DNA of 64,000 nt from Meghimatium bilineatum (taxonomy: Eukaryota > Mollusca > Gastropoda > Stylommatophora > Philomycidae): NCBI GenBank assembly GCA_034231615.1, contig CM067310.1, positions 6,078,010 through 6,142,009 on the forward strand, read 5' to 3'. Positions 10,266 through 33,421 of this stretch are shown here, piece by piece. The stretch's first letter is position 1. Every line of letters starts with the position of its first letter. The position numbers were made by a program, and so were the translations under genes. The notes beneath the pieces are model-generated. The model did no database searches, was not told the DNA's origin, and worked only from the letters and a program-made list of their open reading frames with translations.

Positions 10266-11179
10266 CATTATTCCTTAAACTTCAAAATCTTATGTGCCAC
10301 ACATTTTGTTACCCATGACAACAGTGAGGGAAGATTGTCGCGCATATTGCTTTCAAAAAACCTTTTTATAAATAGGAGAACGGGGAAAAGTTACATACAA
10401 TCTCGCAAAATAAATTATAGTTGTTCATTTAAATGATATTGCCAATTGTCAGATCAAAATTTGTGTGTTTTGATGATTTATTAATATCTCATACTTATTA
10501 CCACCCTTGATTTTGGAGTGTATGCCCGGCTATGTCCCTTGGTAAATAAATGCTACTATCTTTAACTTCCGGTTCAAATAATGCAGGTATGTTTTTGTTT
10601 TGCTAAATCAAGAACTGGTTGATCACATTAATATCGTAAAAATTAAATATCTGTGTATAGAAATGGATTCAATGATTTCCATATTTACATCATGATTCGT
10701 TCAAGCTTATTTAATTCGACAAAGAAGATCTAAAGCACATTTTAATGAAACGAGAGACATGGGAAATCTTCTGTTATTTGTCATAACATAATTTGTTATA
10801 GACTGCACTACTGTATACTAGTTAGGTGCTTGTACAGAATTTTCAGAATTGTGCTACATAATTACAAATAATATAGTTAGATAGCCCTTAAAAATGCAAG
10901 TCAACGATACCTCAATCACGTCTGTACGTCAACCCTGAAAAAAGATAACGTATTTTTTTCGAATTAATTTCACATCAAAATATTTTACATGAAACTTGAG
11001 ACATAAATATAGGAAAATATAAATAAAACTTGTGACCACAAAATGTAGCTAAGCTGATAATTTCTCAATTATCTTTGTTATTTTAAATAATACACGTATT
11101 ACAACCCACAAACTGTACATTTTTTTGTTCATGAAGACAAGACACACGCCAACACATCTATTCCACATTGTTCCCATTT
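10266..11179. other. AT-rich spacer
   Basis: No gene or repeat family was recognised. The sequence grades into the satellite array, with diverged monomer-like pieces from about 11140. Confidence 0.5.
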
Positions 11180-14100
11180 CTGTAATTTCTAGGTATTTAT
11201 AAGGATTTAATTAAATACCACAGACATTATATTTTGTTGGCAAAGGCAAGATGCATCTGTTGATACTATTTCTATAATTTTTAGGTGCGAGCAGAACTAA
11301 TTAATATTAAAAACGGCAGCAAATTAGCATAATTAAAATGAAAATAAATTATGAAACTATTAAATATAATTAAATACCACAGAAATTATATATATTTGTG
11401 TTGGCAAAGGCAAGACGCAACTGTTGATCCTATTTCTATAATTTTTAGGCGCGCACAGAACTAAATAATATTAAAAATGGCAGCAAATTAGCATAATTTA
11501 AATGAAAATTATCAAACTATTGAATATAATTTAAATACAACAGAAATTATATATATTTGTGTTGGCAAAAGCAAGACGCAACTGTTGATCCTATTTCTAT
11601 AATTTTTAGGCGCGCACAGAACTAAATAATATTAAAAATGGCAGAAAATGAGCATAATTAAAATGAAAATAAATTATCAAACTATTGAATCATTGGCGCA
11701 AATAAAACGGCGACACAATGCATTCCATTCTCTGGACTACATCCTACTGGAGATCTAGTAGTCCTGCTACAAGAGAGATCCAATGGGAGTTTGAGAATGA
11801 AAGCTGAAGAAGAAGAAGAAACTATTGAATATAATTAAATACAACAGAAATTATATATATTTGTGTTGGCAAAAGCAAGACGCAACTGTTGATCCTATTT
11901 CTATAATTTTTAGGTGTGCGCAGAACTAATTAATATTAAAAATGGCAGCAAATTAGCATAATTAAAATGAAAATAAATTATGAAACTATTGGATATAATT
12001 AAATAAAACAGAAATTATATATATTTGTGTTGGAAAAGGCAAGACGCAACTGTTGATACTATTTCTATAATTTTTAGGTGCGAGCAGAACTAATTAATAT
12101 TAAAAACAGCAGCAAATTAGCATAATTAAAATGAAAATAAATTATAAAACTATTAAATATAATTAAATACCACAGAAATTATATATATTTGTGTTGGCAA
12201 AGGCAAGACGCAACTATTGATCCTATTTCTATAATTTTTAGGCGCGCACAGAACTAAATAATATTAAAAATGGCAGAAAATGAACACAATTAAAATGAAA
12301 ATAAATTATCAAACTATTTAATATAATTAAATAAAACAGAAATTATATATATTTGTGTTGGCAAAGGCAAGATGCATCTGTTGACCCTATTTCTATACTC
12401 TTTAGGTGCGCGCAGAACTAAGTAATATTAAAAATGGCAGCATATTAGCATAATTTAAATGAAAATTATCAAACTATTGAATATAATTTAAATACAACAG
12501 AAATTATATATATTTGTGTTGGCAAAAGCAAGACGCAACTGTTGATCCTATTTCTATAATTTTTAGGCGCGCACAGAACTAAATAATATTAAAAATGGCA
12601 GAAAATGAGCATAATTAAAATGAAAATAAATTATCAAACTATTGAATCATTGGCGCAAATAAAACGGCAACACAACGCATTCCATTCTCTGGACTACATC
12701 CTACTGGAGATCTAGTAGTCCTGCTACAAGAGAGATCCAATGGGAGTTTGAGAATGAAAGCTGAAGAAGAAGAAGAAACTATTGAATATAATTAAATACA
12801 ACAGAAATTATATATATTTGTGTTGGCAAAAGCAAGACGCAACTGTTGATCCTATTTCTATAATTTTTAGGTGTGCGCAGAACTAATTAATATTAAAAAT
12901 GGCAGCAAATTAGCATAATTAAAATGAAAATAAATTATGAAACTATTGGATATAATTAAATAAAACAGAAATTATATATATTTGTGTTGGAAAAGGCAAG
13001 ACGCAACTGTTGATACTATTTCTATAATTTTTAGGTGCGAGCAGAACTAATTAATATTAAAAACAGCAGCAAATTAGCATAATTAAAATGAAAATAAATT
13101 ATAAAACTATTAAATATAATTAAATACCACAGAAATTATATATATTTGTGTTGGCAAAGGCAAGACGCAACTATTGATCCTATTTCTATAATTTTTAGGC
13201 GCGCACAGAACTAAATAATATTAAAAATGGCAGAAAATGAACACAATTAAAATGAAAATAAATTATCAAACTATTTAATATAATTAAATAAAACAGAAAT
13301 TATATATATTTGTGTTGGCAAAGGCAAGATGCATCTGTTGACCCTATTTCTATACTCTTTAGGTGCGCGCAGAACTAAGTAATATTAAAAATGGCAGCAT
13401 ATTAGCATAATTTAAATGAAAATTATCAAACTATTGAATATAATTTAAATACAACAGAAATTATATATATTTGTGTTGGCAAAAGCAAGACGCAACTGTT
13501 GATCCTATTTCTATAATTTTTAGGCGCGCACAGAACTAAATAATATTAAAAATGGCAGAAAATGAGCATAATTAAAATGAAAATAAATTATCAAACTATT
13601 GAATCATTGGCGCAAATAAAACGGCAACACAACGCATTCCATTCTCTGGACTACATCCTACTGGAGATCTAGTAGTCCTGCTACAAGAGAGATCCAATGG
13701 GAGTTTGAGAATGAAAGCTGAAGAAGAAGAAGAAACTATTGAATATAATTAAATACAACAGAAATTATATATATTTGTGTTGGCAAAAGCAAGACGCAAC
13801 TGTTGATACTATTTCTATAATTTTTAGGTGCTAGCAGAACTAATTAATATTAAAAACGGCAGCAAATTAGCATAATTAAAATGAAAATAAATTATGAAAC
13901 TATTAAATATAATTAAATACCACAGAAATTATATATATTTGTGTTGGCAAAGGCAAGACGCAACTGTTGATCCTATTTCTATAATTTTTAGGCGCGCACA
14001 GAACTAAATAATATTACAAATGGCAGAAAATGAACATAATTAAAATGAAAATAAATTATCAAACCATTTAATATAATTAAATAAAACAGAAATTATATAT

Positions 14101-14728
14101 ATTTGTGTTGGCAAAGGCAAGACGCATCTGTTGACCCTATTTCTATACTCTTTAGGTGCGCGCAGAACTAAGTAATATTAAAAATGGTAGCAAATTAGCA
14201 TAATTTAAATGAAAATTATCAAACTATTGAATATAATTTAAATACAACAGAAATTATATATATTTGTGTTGGCAAAAGCAAGACGCAACTGTTGATCCTA
14301 TTTCTATAATTTTTAGGCGCGCACAGAACTAAATAATATTAAAAATGGCAGAAAATGAGCATAATTAAAATGAAAATAAATTATCAAACTATTGAATCAT
14401 TGTCGCAAATAAAACGGCAACACAACACATTCCATTCTCTGGACTACATCCTACTGGAGATCTAGTAGTCCTGCTACAAGAGAGATCCAATGGGAGTTTG
14501 AGAATGAAAGCTGAAGAAGAAGAAGAAACTATTGAATATAATTAAATACAACAGAAATTATATATATTTGTGTTGGCAAAAGCAAGACGCAACTGTTGAT
14601 CCTATTTCTATAATTTTTAGGTGTGCGCAGAACTAATTAATATTAAAAATGGCAGCAAATTAGCATAATTAAAATGAAAATAAATTATGAAACTATTGAA
14701 TATAATTAAATAAAACAGAAATTATAAA
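11180..14728. repeat. Satellite array (monomer about 160-168 bp) with embedded SINE-B and higher-order structure
   Basis: Tandem monomers share blocks such as AACTATTGAATATAATT, TTGTGTTGGCAAA, CTATTTCTATAATTTTTAGG and GCGCACAGAACTAA. Four copies of a 128-base SINE-B lie at 11691-11818, 12648-12775, 13605-13732 and 14398-14525, each flanked by the same 12-base duplication AAACTATTGAAT, which is the monomer's own sequence. Spacings are 957, 957 and 793 bases, so a unit of about six monomers plus one SINE was amplified. The block B array (49435-51945) has the same parts in another arrangement. Confidence 0.93.
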
Positions 14729-14734
14729 TGCTAA

Positions 14735-14990
14735 TTTGCTAAAACCCAAAAGAGGTGATCAGGAGTTGAATAGCTTGGTGTTTCTTCCTAGATCTTTTGA
14801 TTTTAATATTAGTAAGGTTGGTAAATGTGCTAGCTGCAACTGCTATACGTGTATTTATTTCTTTCACTGAGATTCCATCAACAAACATTCGGCTACCCAA
14901 GTAATTAAAGTTGGAGACTTTTTCTAGTATTTGGTTGTTTACTGAGATGTTATTTGTTGAACTGGTAAGTTCCATGATTTTTTATTTATC
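14735..14990 (-). mobile_element. RTE-like LINE reverse transcriptase fragment
   Basis: The minus strand encodes VSNFNYLGSRMFVDGISVKE and INTRIAVAASTF, matching the FxYLGS-xxxDG-xxxEIxxRIA block that follows the catalytic core in RTE-type reverse transcriptases. There is no 3' end or target-site duplication. The segment directly borders the satellite array. The block B copy is 51944-52195. Confidence 0.75.
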
Positions 14991-15684
14991 TGAAAATATG
15001 AGAAAAATCTGGCTTTGGGTTTATTATAACTATTGATATTGAGAGTTCTCACAGAGCACAATGGGAAATACAGAATAATTGCTTCCAGTATGGTGATGGA
15101 GGTTGAAGTCAATACTATAAGTCTTTAATGCTTTATGGTTTACAACTTGTCTGTGATAGCTGCTCCTTTTGACAATATGCGAATGAACGAAATATTCAGA
15201 ACATCCATTGTCAAAACTATAACTATTTATAAACTTCTGGGTATCACTTGGATCCATTTCCCTGGATGTTCTGACATTCGTAGTAATAAGAGAATAGGCA
15301 GACTTGCATCTGTGAATTTAAGATAGACACTGGTGGTGTACTGAAGTTTGTGGTCACTTGCTGGAGTGAACACTGGGATAGATGAGGTATCCATGTTGCA
15401 TCCAAGGCAATATCATATTATTTATGGTATAAATATAGCTGAGAACATGTCGAGTAGAATTAAGAGGGTTTATCCAGCTAGCTAGCCATAGGGACTATTG
15501 GCATGTATATCTTTTGATATCTTCTGAAGGAGATGAAGAATTGTGGGTTTGCTGAAAGTTCATTGACTTGGGTTAACCAATAACTTCATTTATGTGACAT
15601 TTCTTTCGCAGAACATCATCAAACAGTGCTACTCTCAATTCTGTGCAACCATCATAGTTTCTCCAGTGTCATATTAAGGAGGCC
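14991..15684. other. Spacer without recognised gene
   Basis: It contains overlapping short ORFs on both strands (15030-15257 minus, 15135-15326 plus) without recognisable domains. They may be further remains of the adjacent LINE. Confidence 0.35.
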
Positions 15685-15945
15685 CTTTTCTTTTGCGTTT
15701 TTCTCAAAACTCCTTTATATTAACAGGATGTAGTCTGGAGAATTAAATGCACTGTGTCATAGCTTGCAGTTTGGCTGTGATATCTTGGCCATTTGACCTG
15801 ACACATTTGACTTTAGCATGGCTTCTGCATCACTTGACCCTCTAAGGGATGTGGCAGACAACTCCATCCCCAAAAACTCTTACGACATGCATTTCATGTG
15901 ATAGTTTCACTATTATTTTCTCCCCTTTCAGACCAGGCAATATGG
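15685..15945 (-). mobile_element. SINE-A, old copy
   Basis: A diverged reverse copy of SINE-A with the conserved blocks AACAGGATGTAGTC, GACTTTAGCATGGCTTC and TTGACCCTCTAAGGGATG. No tail or target duplication remains. The block B copy is 52894-53155. Confidence 0.75.
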
Positions 15946-16304
15946 GTGAAGAAGGTCCTTTGCCAGAGTCCTTTTTGCCTATTCATTTATTACTATAGAT
16001 TAACGCCGGTCTGTCAATATTTGTTTTAAATAATACTGGAACTCTAATCTCAATAGCTAAGGACCTGATGCTTAAGATTGTCTGCATGTTTTGAAATGTA
16101 TGATGTTTTATATGCCCATTTTTGTATTATTGAAGTAAATGTTAAATGTCTGCATTGAATGAATCATCAGTCCACAGACAAAAGTCTGCAAGTAAAAAAA
16201 TACAAAGAGGAGTTTGTTGGAGGTCGTAGAAGCTCAAATTCAAGGTAGTAACAATATCAGTGTGTTTGTTATCCTCTATTTTGTTATATTTCTTATACTA
16301 TATA
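15946..16304. other. Spacer
   Basis: Nothing was recognised here beyond AT-rich sequence. Confidence 0.4.
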
Positions 16305-16500
16305 TTCATCAAAGACTGGTAACATTACCTCTGTGTCCATGTGGGTAGACAGCGGAACATATCCTGCAAGACTGCATTTCACTAAATCAATTAAAGGAGG
16401 AACGCTGGCCTATAGAGACAGATATCTACAGAAATCTGTTAATTAATTTTGGCAGACCATCTGACCAAGTTGGCAGATGTTTTTTTCTCACATTTTGATA
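16305..16500 (+). mobile_element. I-type LINE C-terminal fragment (after RNase H)
   Basis: One plus frame reads TLPLCPCG, a stop, then TAEHILQDCISLNQLKEERW, matching the zinc-knuckle-like CxCG...AEHILQxC block that follows RNase H in the LINEs at 16980-17765 and 36500-37470. It is old and 5'-truncated. The block B copy is 53514-53709. Confidence 0.7.
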
Positions 16501-16569
16501 CAGACGACATAAGACCACAGAGTTAGATGAATCCATTCGATTGGAGCATTTTATAGTGCTCTTTGTGCA

Positions 16570-16655
16570 CTCATCTTCTATATTCGTTCTTAAACTCCTG
16601 CAGATTAGCAGGATGTAATCTGAAGACTGCAGGATCATCCTGTCATTTTCGTCTG
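16570..16655 (-). mobile_element. SINE-A 3' fragment
   Basis: It contains TTCGTTCTTAAACTCCTGCA and GATTAGCAGGATGTAATCTG, the reverse of the SINE-A 3' end. Nothing upstream in the SINE is present. Confidence 0.6.
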
Positions 16656-16774
16656 TCATAGTCGATAATGACGATTTGGGATCAACTGTAAAAAGTAACG
16701 GTAATATGAGTTATGAACCAGTGTCTCATGTCCCATAACTGCTCAGCTGTCTAGTCAGTAGTTGACCAGAAACC

Positions 16775-16930
16775 CCCATCAAAGATGGATGTGTCAGATT
16801 TTTAGTACAAATAAAACTGCGAGACGACGCATTTCCATTCTCTGGACTAAATTGTGCTGGAAATCTAGTAGGACCATTGTCCTGCTACAAGAGAGAACCA
16901 GCTGGAGTTTGAGAATGAACAGTGAAGAAA
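16775..16930 (+). mobile_element. SINE-B copy
   Basis: It carries GATGTGTCAG, CAAATAAAACTGCGA, TTTCCATTCTCTGGACTA, a diverged CCTGCTACAAGAGAG and GGAGTTTGAGAATGAA, as in the better copy at 21865-22045. The tail is degraded. The block B copy is 53985-54140. Confidence 0.75.
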
Positions 16931-16979
16931 AAGACCAGAAACTGCCTGAACAGGGTCGTCGACCACACTTGCTAAATTC

Positions 16980-17765
16980 TTCTTCTTCTTTCATTCACTT
17001 GAAACATGTCTATATCTGTAATTCTGTCTCCTTAATAAAACTCACTGTCTTTTGTAGTTCATACAGTGTCCCATAGAGTTTTGATTCCAGTGTTGTTTCC
17101 TCTGGCCAATATGTCTGCCTCAGTGTTTCATGCTCAGAACACTCTTGAAGTATATGTTTGGCACTCTGTGCTGCCTGTCCACATGTACACATGGCTGTGT
17201 TGCCAATCTTGAACTTTGTATACATGTGACTGCGGAGTCGGTTGTGTCCTGTTCTGAGACGTAGAATTATAACTTGTTCTGGTCTGTTCATAATATGATA
17301 GTCATCTTGTGTTGGTGTTTGTGGCTTTCTTATTGACTTGATCATCTGTTTTTTCTGATGGTAGGTGATTGGTATATCTGGTTGGTCTTCGGCAGCACCT
17401 TCCTTAGCCAGTTGGTCAGCTTTTTTATTTCCTGGTATTCCACAGTGAGAGGGTATCCACTGCATGGTTACCCTATACTGGTAAGACAATTCGCTAAGTA
17501 GTTTTTTCAAGTCTGTTAGTTTTCCAGACTGGAGAGCTTGAAGCACTGACCTTGCATCTGTCAGGAATACCACAGGCTGTAGGTCAGAGTTGGAGTTCAG
17601 CAGTTTTTTTTTAGCTGCCACACAAATTGCCTGGATTTCAGCATCATAATTATTGCAGAATATTCCTGTTGGTGTTCTGATGGTATCTCTAGGCTTGTGT
17701 GGATATTCTATATATACACCTGCACCTCCATTCCTCATGGCATTCTGTGCTGACCCATCTGTGTA
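16980..17765 (-). CDS. I-type LINE 3' end: RNase H domain and C-terminal knuckle (partial ORF2)
   Basis: The minus strand has an open frame from about 17765 to a stop at 17010. RNase H H-box residues are all present: Asp in YTDGSAQNAM, Glu in AEIQAICVA, Asp in FLTDARSVLQ and the final His/Asp in WIPSHCGIPGNKKADQLAKE. Next come GHNRLRSHMYTKFKIG and CTCGQAAQSAKHILQECSEH, a CxC...HxxxxC motif, then WPEETTLESKLYG. RNase H removes the RNA strand of the RNA-DNA hybrid during reverse transcription. The rest of ORF2 is absent through 5' truncation. The 3' tail is (GAA)n, seen as TTC repeats at 16980. It lies exactly at the edge of block A homology. The copy at 36500-37470 is very similar, so both are young. 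Confidence 0.92.
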
Positions 17766-18095
17766 TAAAATAATAAATATAATTGGGGATTTTGAAAAGT
17801 TGTTAAATGGGGAAAATTGTTATAACAGGACATGCCCGTAATAAAGGGAGGAGGTTGGGGTGTTCAAACCCCCCCTCCTTAGCAAATCTAATATGAGACT
17901 AGGAACTTAACCAAAATGTCAATAAAAACTCCAACCTTAGCGTTTTTTCACAGAAAGAAGGTCTTCAAATTTCCTGGCAAACAGTAAATTGTACTCATGA
18001 AAATGGGTGAATGCCCTTTTTGGGGGCAAAACACCCTCCTTTAGGTAATCATATCCATGGTGCACTTTTTAGTGTAATTTCATCAGCCTGATTGC
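17766..18095. other. Spacer with a fragment of repeat G
   Basis: Bases 17766-17830 resemble the inner part of repeat G (GGGGATTTTGAAAAG, compare 31390-31450). A GC-rich inverted stretch lies at 17847-17880 (GGAGGAGGTTGGGG against CCCCCCCTCC). No gene was seen, and in particular no tubulin exon 1. Confidence 0.4.
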
Positions 18096-18373
18096 CTGTG
18101 TGTTGCCAGGGCCCGAAAGGGGAGCAAAGAATAGCAACACTGTTTACCTTCCACGCATGTCGTAAAAGGCGACTAAGGAGGTTATGGAATGGAGTTGGCT
18201 GTCCCATCTCATATAGGGTCAGTGACCCAAAGCCATGCTGAAGTCGGATGTGTCCGGTCGAAAGTCGCAGATATCACAGCACTGCTGTAAACCATGACAC
18301 AACGCATTCCGTTCTCTGGACTACATGCTGCTAATCTGCAGGAGTTTGAGAACGAATGCAGAAGAAGAAGAAG
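18096..18373 (+). mobile_element. SINE-A, good copy
   Basis: It runs from TGTGTGTTGCCAGGGCCC through GAGCAAAGAATAGCAACAC, CGTAAAAGGCGACTAAGGAG and GCTGAAGTCGGATGTGTC to GAGTTTGAGAACGAATGCAG and a (GAA)n tail. It lies about 170 bases before tubulin exon 2, within intron 1. Confidence 0.85.
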
Positions 18374-18489
18374 TGCTCATGATTGTTGGTCAGTAAAATG
18401 TTAAAAGAGTATTCTGCTAGAACCATTAACATACATTCTCATGTCCTGGGAAAGACCAGTTTTATCAGTTTAAGATTGTAACAATATGA

Positions 18490-29157
<10,668 letters not shown>

Positions 29158-31076
29158 GCGAACGCAAAAATGTTTGCTAATTTATTTTTTTTTATAATTG
29201 AAATAAGGAAAACAGAACGAATTCCAGAATAACATTTATGTAGTCTCTGTCAAGACATTATAGCTTCAATGATGCTAAATCTTTAATTTATGGCTTATAA
29301 ATGTTCTTGCCTTGTTCATAACTTTTCAACAAATTTCTCAAATTCTTATCTAGTCAAAGATTGTTTTTGGTAAAGTCATAAGACACTTGTTTCCAAAACA
29401 AAAATTCATCCATAGCTTTTATTGAGCTGGATATCAGGAAAGCCTCCATAATTTGTTTGGTGTTTAAATGGTACTATGGACTTTAAGGTGGTTTGTTTTT
29501 TTTAGGAGGGGGGTGTTTCTGAATCATTGCCTATATTACTTACATGCGTGCTTTGTTGCTGATGTTCCTAGCTTGGGTGGTGGGAGATCTGAATGCATAG
29601 ATGCAATTTTTGTGATATGACATTCTTAACATATTTACCTTTTTTCCCCATAGTTTCTTTAGAAATTTCTCTTGTTTATTGCAGCATTTTATCAAAGGGA
29701 CGTAAATTTGATTGTTCATCAACTTCATTTTATCAAAGGGACTTAAATTTGATTGTTCATTAACTTCATTGTTCAACCGAAAAAGGATATTTCTAGCACC
29801 TCAACTAATTTTGTTGAGGCTGCAAATCTGACCCTTGTCATCTGACATGTCATTTTTCCGAAAATCATTATTTATATTATTTCCCTCGACCCACAATTAC
29901 TTAGCCAGACTGCAGTGAGAACAGTCTGTTAAACAAGGGACACAAATTTTAAATGGAGTAAGCTTCCTTTGTTTCAGTTCTGGTTCACTGACTTCTCTCA
30001 CCATTATTCATTGCATCCATTCCCCCCAACCACTTACATCTGTTATCTACGCAGACTAAATCCATGTTTTTACAAGCTGCTTTACAAAATGCTACTATTT
30101 AAAACCTCCACTATTTGGTTTCTATTAAAAACTGCGGATGACTAAGAGTCACTTAAAAGTGGTGTCTTGTATTTCAGGAGTCAATAACTTTCTCTAGATT
30201 GCATAGGCAATAATGTATTTACTTAGGAGGTTGTGGTGATCGATTACCAGAACTGCGACCTCCACTACTTTTTTATAGCAGTACTGCTCTGATATAACCA
30301 AATTGGACTAACGTCCACGGTTGAAAGGGGTGTACCTTACCATAAGAGGTACATTTTACTAAACCAAACAAATTTCTCCAACAACCCCCACCCATCCAAA
30401 TCCTAATAGCCATCCATCGCAGGCGATGATAACAGTTTCATACTTGTGTTGTTGTATCTCTCTGGTCTGTGCAGAGGTGAATGTAAAGACCAATCCTCTC
30501 ATAGAATCCCCCACACACACACACGCAGTGTTTTGGATAAGGACAATCAGTGTGTTTTTTTTAAATTGCATGTTCTTGTAAAAATGCTTATATGTTAAGA
30601 TAACAATTAATTGTTCTTAAATCCTAAACAGTATTGCTTGCCAAAAACATATGTGCTTGGTCTGTATGACACAGCTTAAATGGTTGCACGATGTACTTTA
30701 AACTCCCCGGCAGAGATCACTAACAACTAGTGCTGGTTATTTGGGAGTGATGGCAAATAAACAAGCAGTATTTGTTCATTTATCTTAACCTCTGCTAGAC
30801 TTTGATAATAATAATTCAATAATTTGTAATTCAATGTTTTTTATGGTTTTGATTCAGAAATTTGTAGATTATTTGGAATCGGCGTGGAATTAGTGCCTAC
30901 ATGTGTGATTATTTCCCTTGGCTATGTTTATCAGTTTATGTCTTATCATTTAATATTTATTAATTTAAATGTAAATATATTTAGAGTTATGGTAAAACTT
31001 AACTAACGCTAACCCCAAAGAAAGGAATATTTAAATTAAATTATCGATATAATATTTAGATTAGTTAACCGCAAAA
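29158..31076. other. Tubulin 3' flank
   Basis: It probably holds the 3' UTR. No AATAAA was found close to the stop; the first clear one is at about 30756, with a weaker AATAAG at about 29203. A 46-base unit is repeated twice near 29690-29770, and a CA run lies at about 30510. No gene was recognised. Confidence 0.4.
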
Positions 31077-31165
31077 TACATATGTAGGCACTAATTGAAT
31101 ACAAGATACATATGTAGGCACTAATTGAATACACGATACATATGTAGGCACTAATTGAATACAAG
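31077..31165. repeat. 30-bp tandem repeat, three copies
   Basis: Units contain ACATATGTAGGCACTAATTG and are nearly identical. Confidence 0.93.
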
Positions 31166-31296
31166 TACCAGTTATTTTGTCCATATATTTTTTTCATTTG
31201 CTATTCTCGTGTTTTCTTAGAGCTATCTTGTCAAAGGAGTTTCTTTAGAAGACATGATTTGTTAGTGTATTTTCTAGTCATGTTTAACTTTTGTAA

Positions 31297-31504
31297 AGTG
31301 GAATCCCATTATTACAACTTGGTCCTGACTCACAAAATATATATGTAATAAGAGACATATGCTATATATAGTACAAAACGATATACCAAATATATTTGAG
31401 GATTTTGAAAAGTGAAGTTATATAGGGAAACTTGAGGATTTTGAAAAGTGATGTTATATTGGGAAACTTGTACTAAAATAATGTGCTACAGAATGATTCC
31501 ACTG
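31297..31504. mobile_element. MITE-like repeat G
   Basis: About 208 bases with inverted ends: AAGTGGAATCCCATTATTAC at the left and GAATGATTCCACTG at the right, which pair over about 10 bases. It holds an internal direct repeat of GAGGATTTTGAAAAGTG. The family suggests a small non-autonomous DNA transposon; the target duplication is unclear. Confidence 0.5.
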
Positions 31505-31900
31505 TCACAAATTTTTTACAAACATTCTTTTTGGTTTATAAGATTGTATTGATAGAATATAGAAGATGGACAACTGGCATGGTGGGAAGTTGACAATTTT
31601 GGTTGCCATAACCAGTAACAAATAGTTGTACAGATCTGTGTTGCATGACACATTGTACCCAAGATCAGTGGTTTCAGCTAGAAATATATGGCCCACAAGG
31701 ATGATACAGCTTATCACTAGGGACCACAAAATAAAAAAAATTGATAAAAAGGGGAGCAGCTGACTTATCTGCGTGAACCACAGAAAGGTTGCCAACATTC
31801 TAAGTAAGACTTTTATGCTGCTGAGCTTGTCACAAAGTTCTATGCACTGAATTTAACACTCCATTCATGCAGTCCAGAACTTCTGACCTTAGAAAGGATC
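31505..31900. other. Spacer
   Basis: Nothing was recognised here. Confidence 0.4.
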
Positions 31901-31912
31901 TCAAGAACCACT

Positions 31913-32186
31913 TCTTTTGCGTTCGTTCTCAAACTCCTGCAGATTAACAGGATGTAGTCCGGAGAACAGAATGCGTTATGTCATGGTTTACAGCATTGCT
32001 GCGATATCTGCGCCTTTCGGCCTGACACATCCGACTTCAGCATCGCTTTGGGTCACTTGACCCTATATGGGATGGGACAGCCAACTCCATCCCATAACCT
32101 CCTTAGTCGCCTTTTACAACTTGCGTGGAAGGTAAACAGTGTTGCTATTCTTTGCTCCCCTTTCGGGCTCTTGTAACACACGGACG
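31913..32186 (-). mobile_element. SINE-A, young full-length copy
   Basis: Reverse copy of 274 bases with a perfect 12-base target duplication, TCAAGAACCACT, at 31901-31912 and 32187-32198. It is one of the least diverged copies in the window, and with 59689-59966 it defines both ends of the family. Confidence 0.92.
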
Positions 32187-32198
32187 TCAAGAACCACT

Positions 32199-33421
32199 CA
32201 AATTGTGCTGAACACATGGTTTCATTTCTACACAAAGTGCCGTCTGATAAACATATACATGAACATTCTAGAGGGAAGTTTAGGTCAGTATCTGAAATTT
32301 TTAATATAAATTTATAATAAAATATTGAATAAAAAATTTTCAATAAAACAATGCTAACACATAATTCTTCTCTGACAGAAAAAAAATATCACCTAGAAAG
32401 CTAGTATAGGCAATGGAAAGATTTGGAAAAGAAGAAATCCACCGGAGTCAAAATGGCACTATCTATTTATTCCTGTAGAGGAACACTCAAATAAAATGGT
32501 AGCTGAACAGAAAGATGGAAAAAGATAAGAATTACTGACCTTGTTCATGTTATCCTTGCAGAGCTTGTGTAGTAGTTTCAAAAAACTCCTTACCACATGT
32601 CACGCTCAGAACAAAAGTTGTCAATTTTACATTAATTTTGGGTTATTCATAATGTTTTTCATTAATATTTCTGTTGTATGTGATGGTATATGGGACTTCC
32701 ATCTTGTATTAACAATACTCATTAACCTTTAACCTCTTGAACTGTGACCTCTTTGTCATTAATATTTGTGCAATTTTTCTAGAGTTAAACTCTAGTCCTC
32801 TGTACTTGTGTACAATCTGACCTGTTCTGAGACATGGCATGTTTTGACTGCATAGGACTACCCCTTGGCATGCTACAAAATTATATTGTTGAGAATGCTA
32901 TAAAAATATGAATCATGACGTTTTCATCTGGAAATTTTTCAAGTCTCAGAACGGATTTGGCCACTGGATCATGAAGCTGCTCATAAATTACGGCAATAAT
33001 CTTTTGTCAATTCTTATTTTAAAAATTCAGTATTGAAAAACCAATTTCAAAAAATTAAATTGATGTATTAAAAAAATATTGAAAATATTGTCACTTTTGT
33101 CAACCCTCCCGCCATTAACAAATGTCACACTTGTTCATCTTCTCCTCCTCTCTTTCCCCCCACCCCCTCCCCAATTTTCATGTGATTTATGGACAGCCCT
33201 TTGGCCAATATATTATATAATCTTTCATAACTTATTAACAAACAACCCATGACAATAGTTAAGGCTATGTACACCTTTTGTATTAGTTTTGTGCTTGTTG
33301 CAGTTAGTTTTTTGTAAGAATGCTGTATATGGTTATTGTATCAAGTGAATTTTATTGACAATAACTTCACTTTCTAACCTTGCATCTCTAATTTTGTGCA
33401 ATTTCTGTTTTTGCTAACTGA
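32199..33421. other. AT-rich spacer
   Basis: No gene was recognised. Near 33180 the phrase GATTTATGGACAGCCC recurs at about 27383 (AATTTATGGACAGCCCC), so a further short repeat family may exist. Confidence 0.4.

Larger units (their letters stand above)
1..16979 (+). repeat. Segmental duplication, copy A
   Basis: This block matches 37911-54184 in the same orientation. In the first 600 bases about eight substitutions and one 4-base indel separate the copies, and after that there are long identical runs. The copies share every inserted element and its target-site duplications, so those insertions came before the copying. They differ mainly in tandem-array lengths (14-bp satellite 208 versus 400 bases; 160-bp array about 3.5 versus 2.5 kb) and in an internal deletion of about 90 bases in the LINE ORF1 of copy A. 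The left end is cut by the window edge. The right end of homology is at 16979, exactly where a minus-strand LINE 3' tail begins. It may be a true recent duplication or a retained second haplotype in the assembly. Confidence 0.95.

Noticed and set aside
15030-15257. Small host protein or LINE endonuclease start
   Set aside because: I could not match the sequence to endonuclease motifs or any host family, so it is left as spacer.
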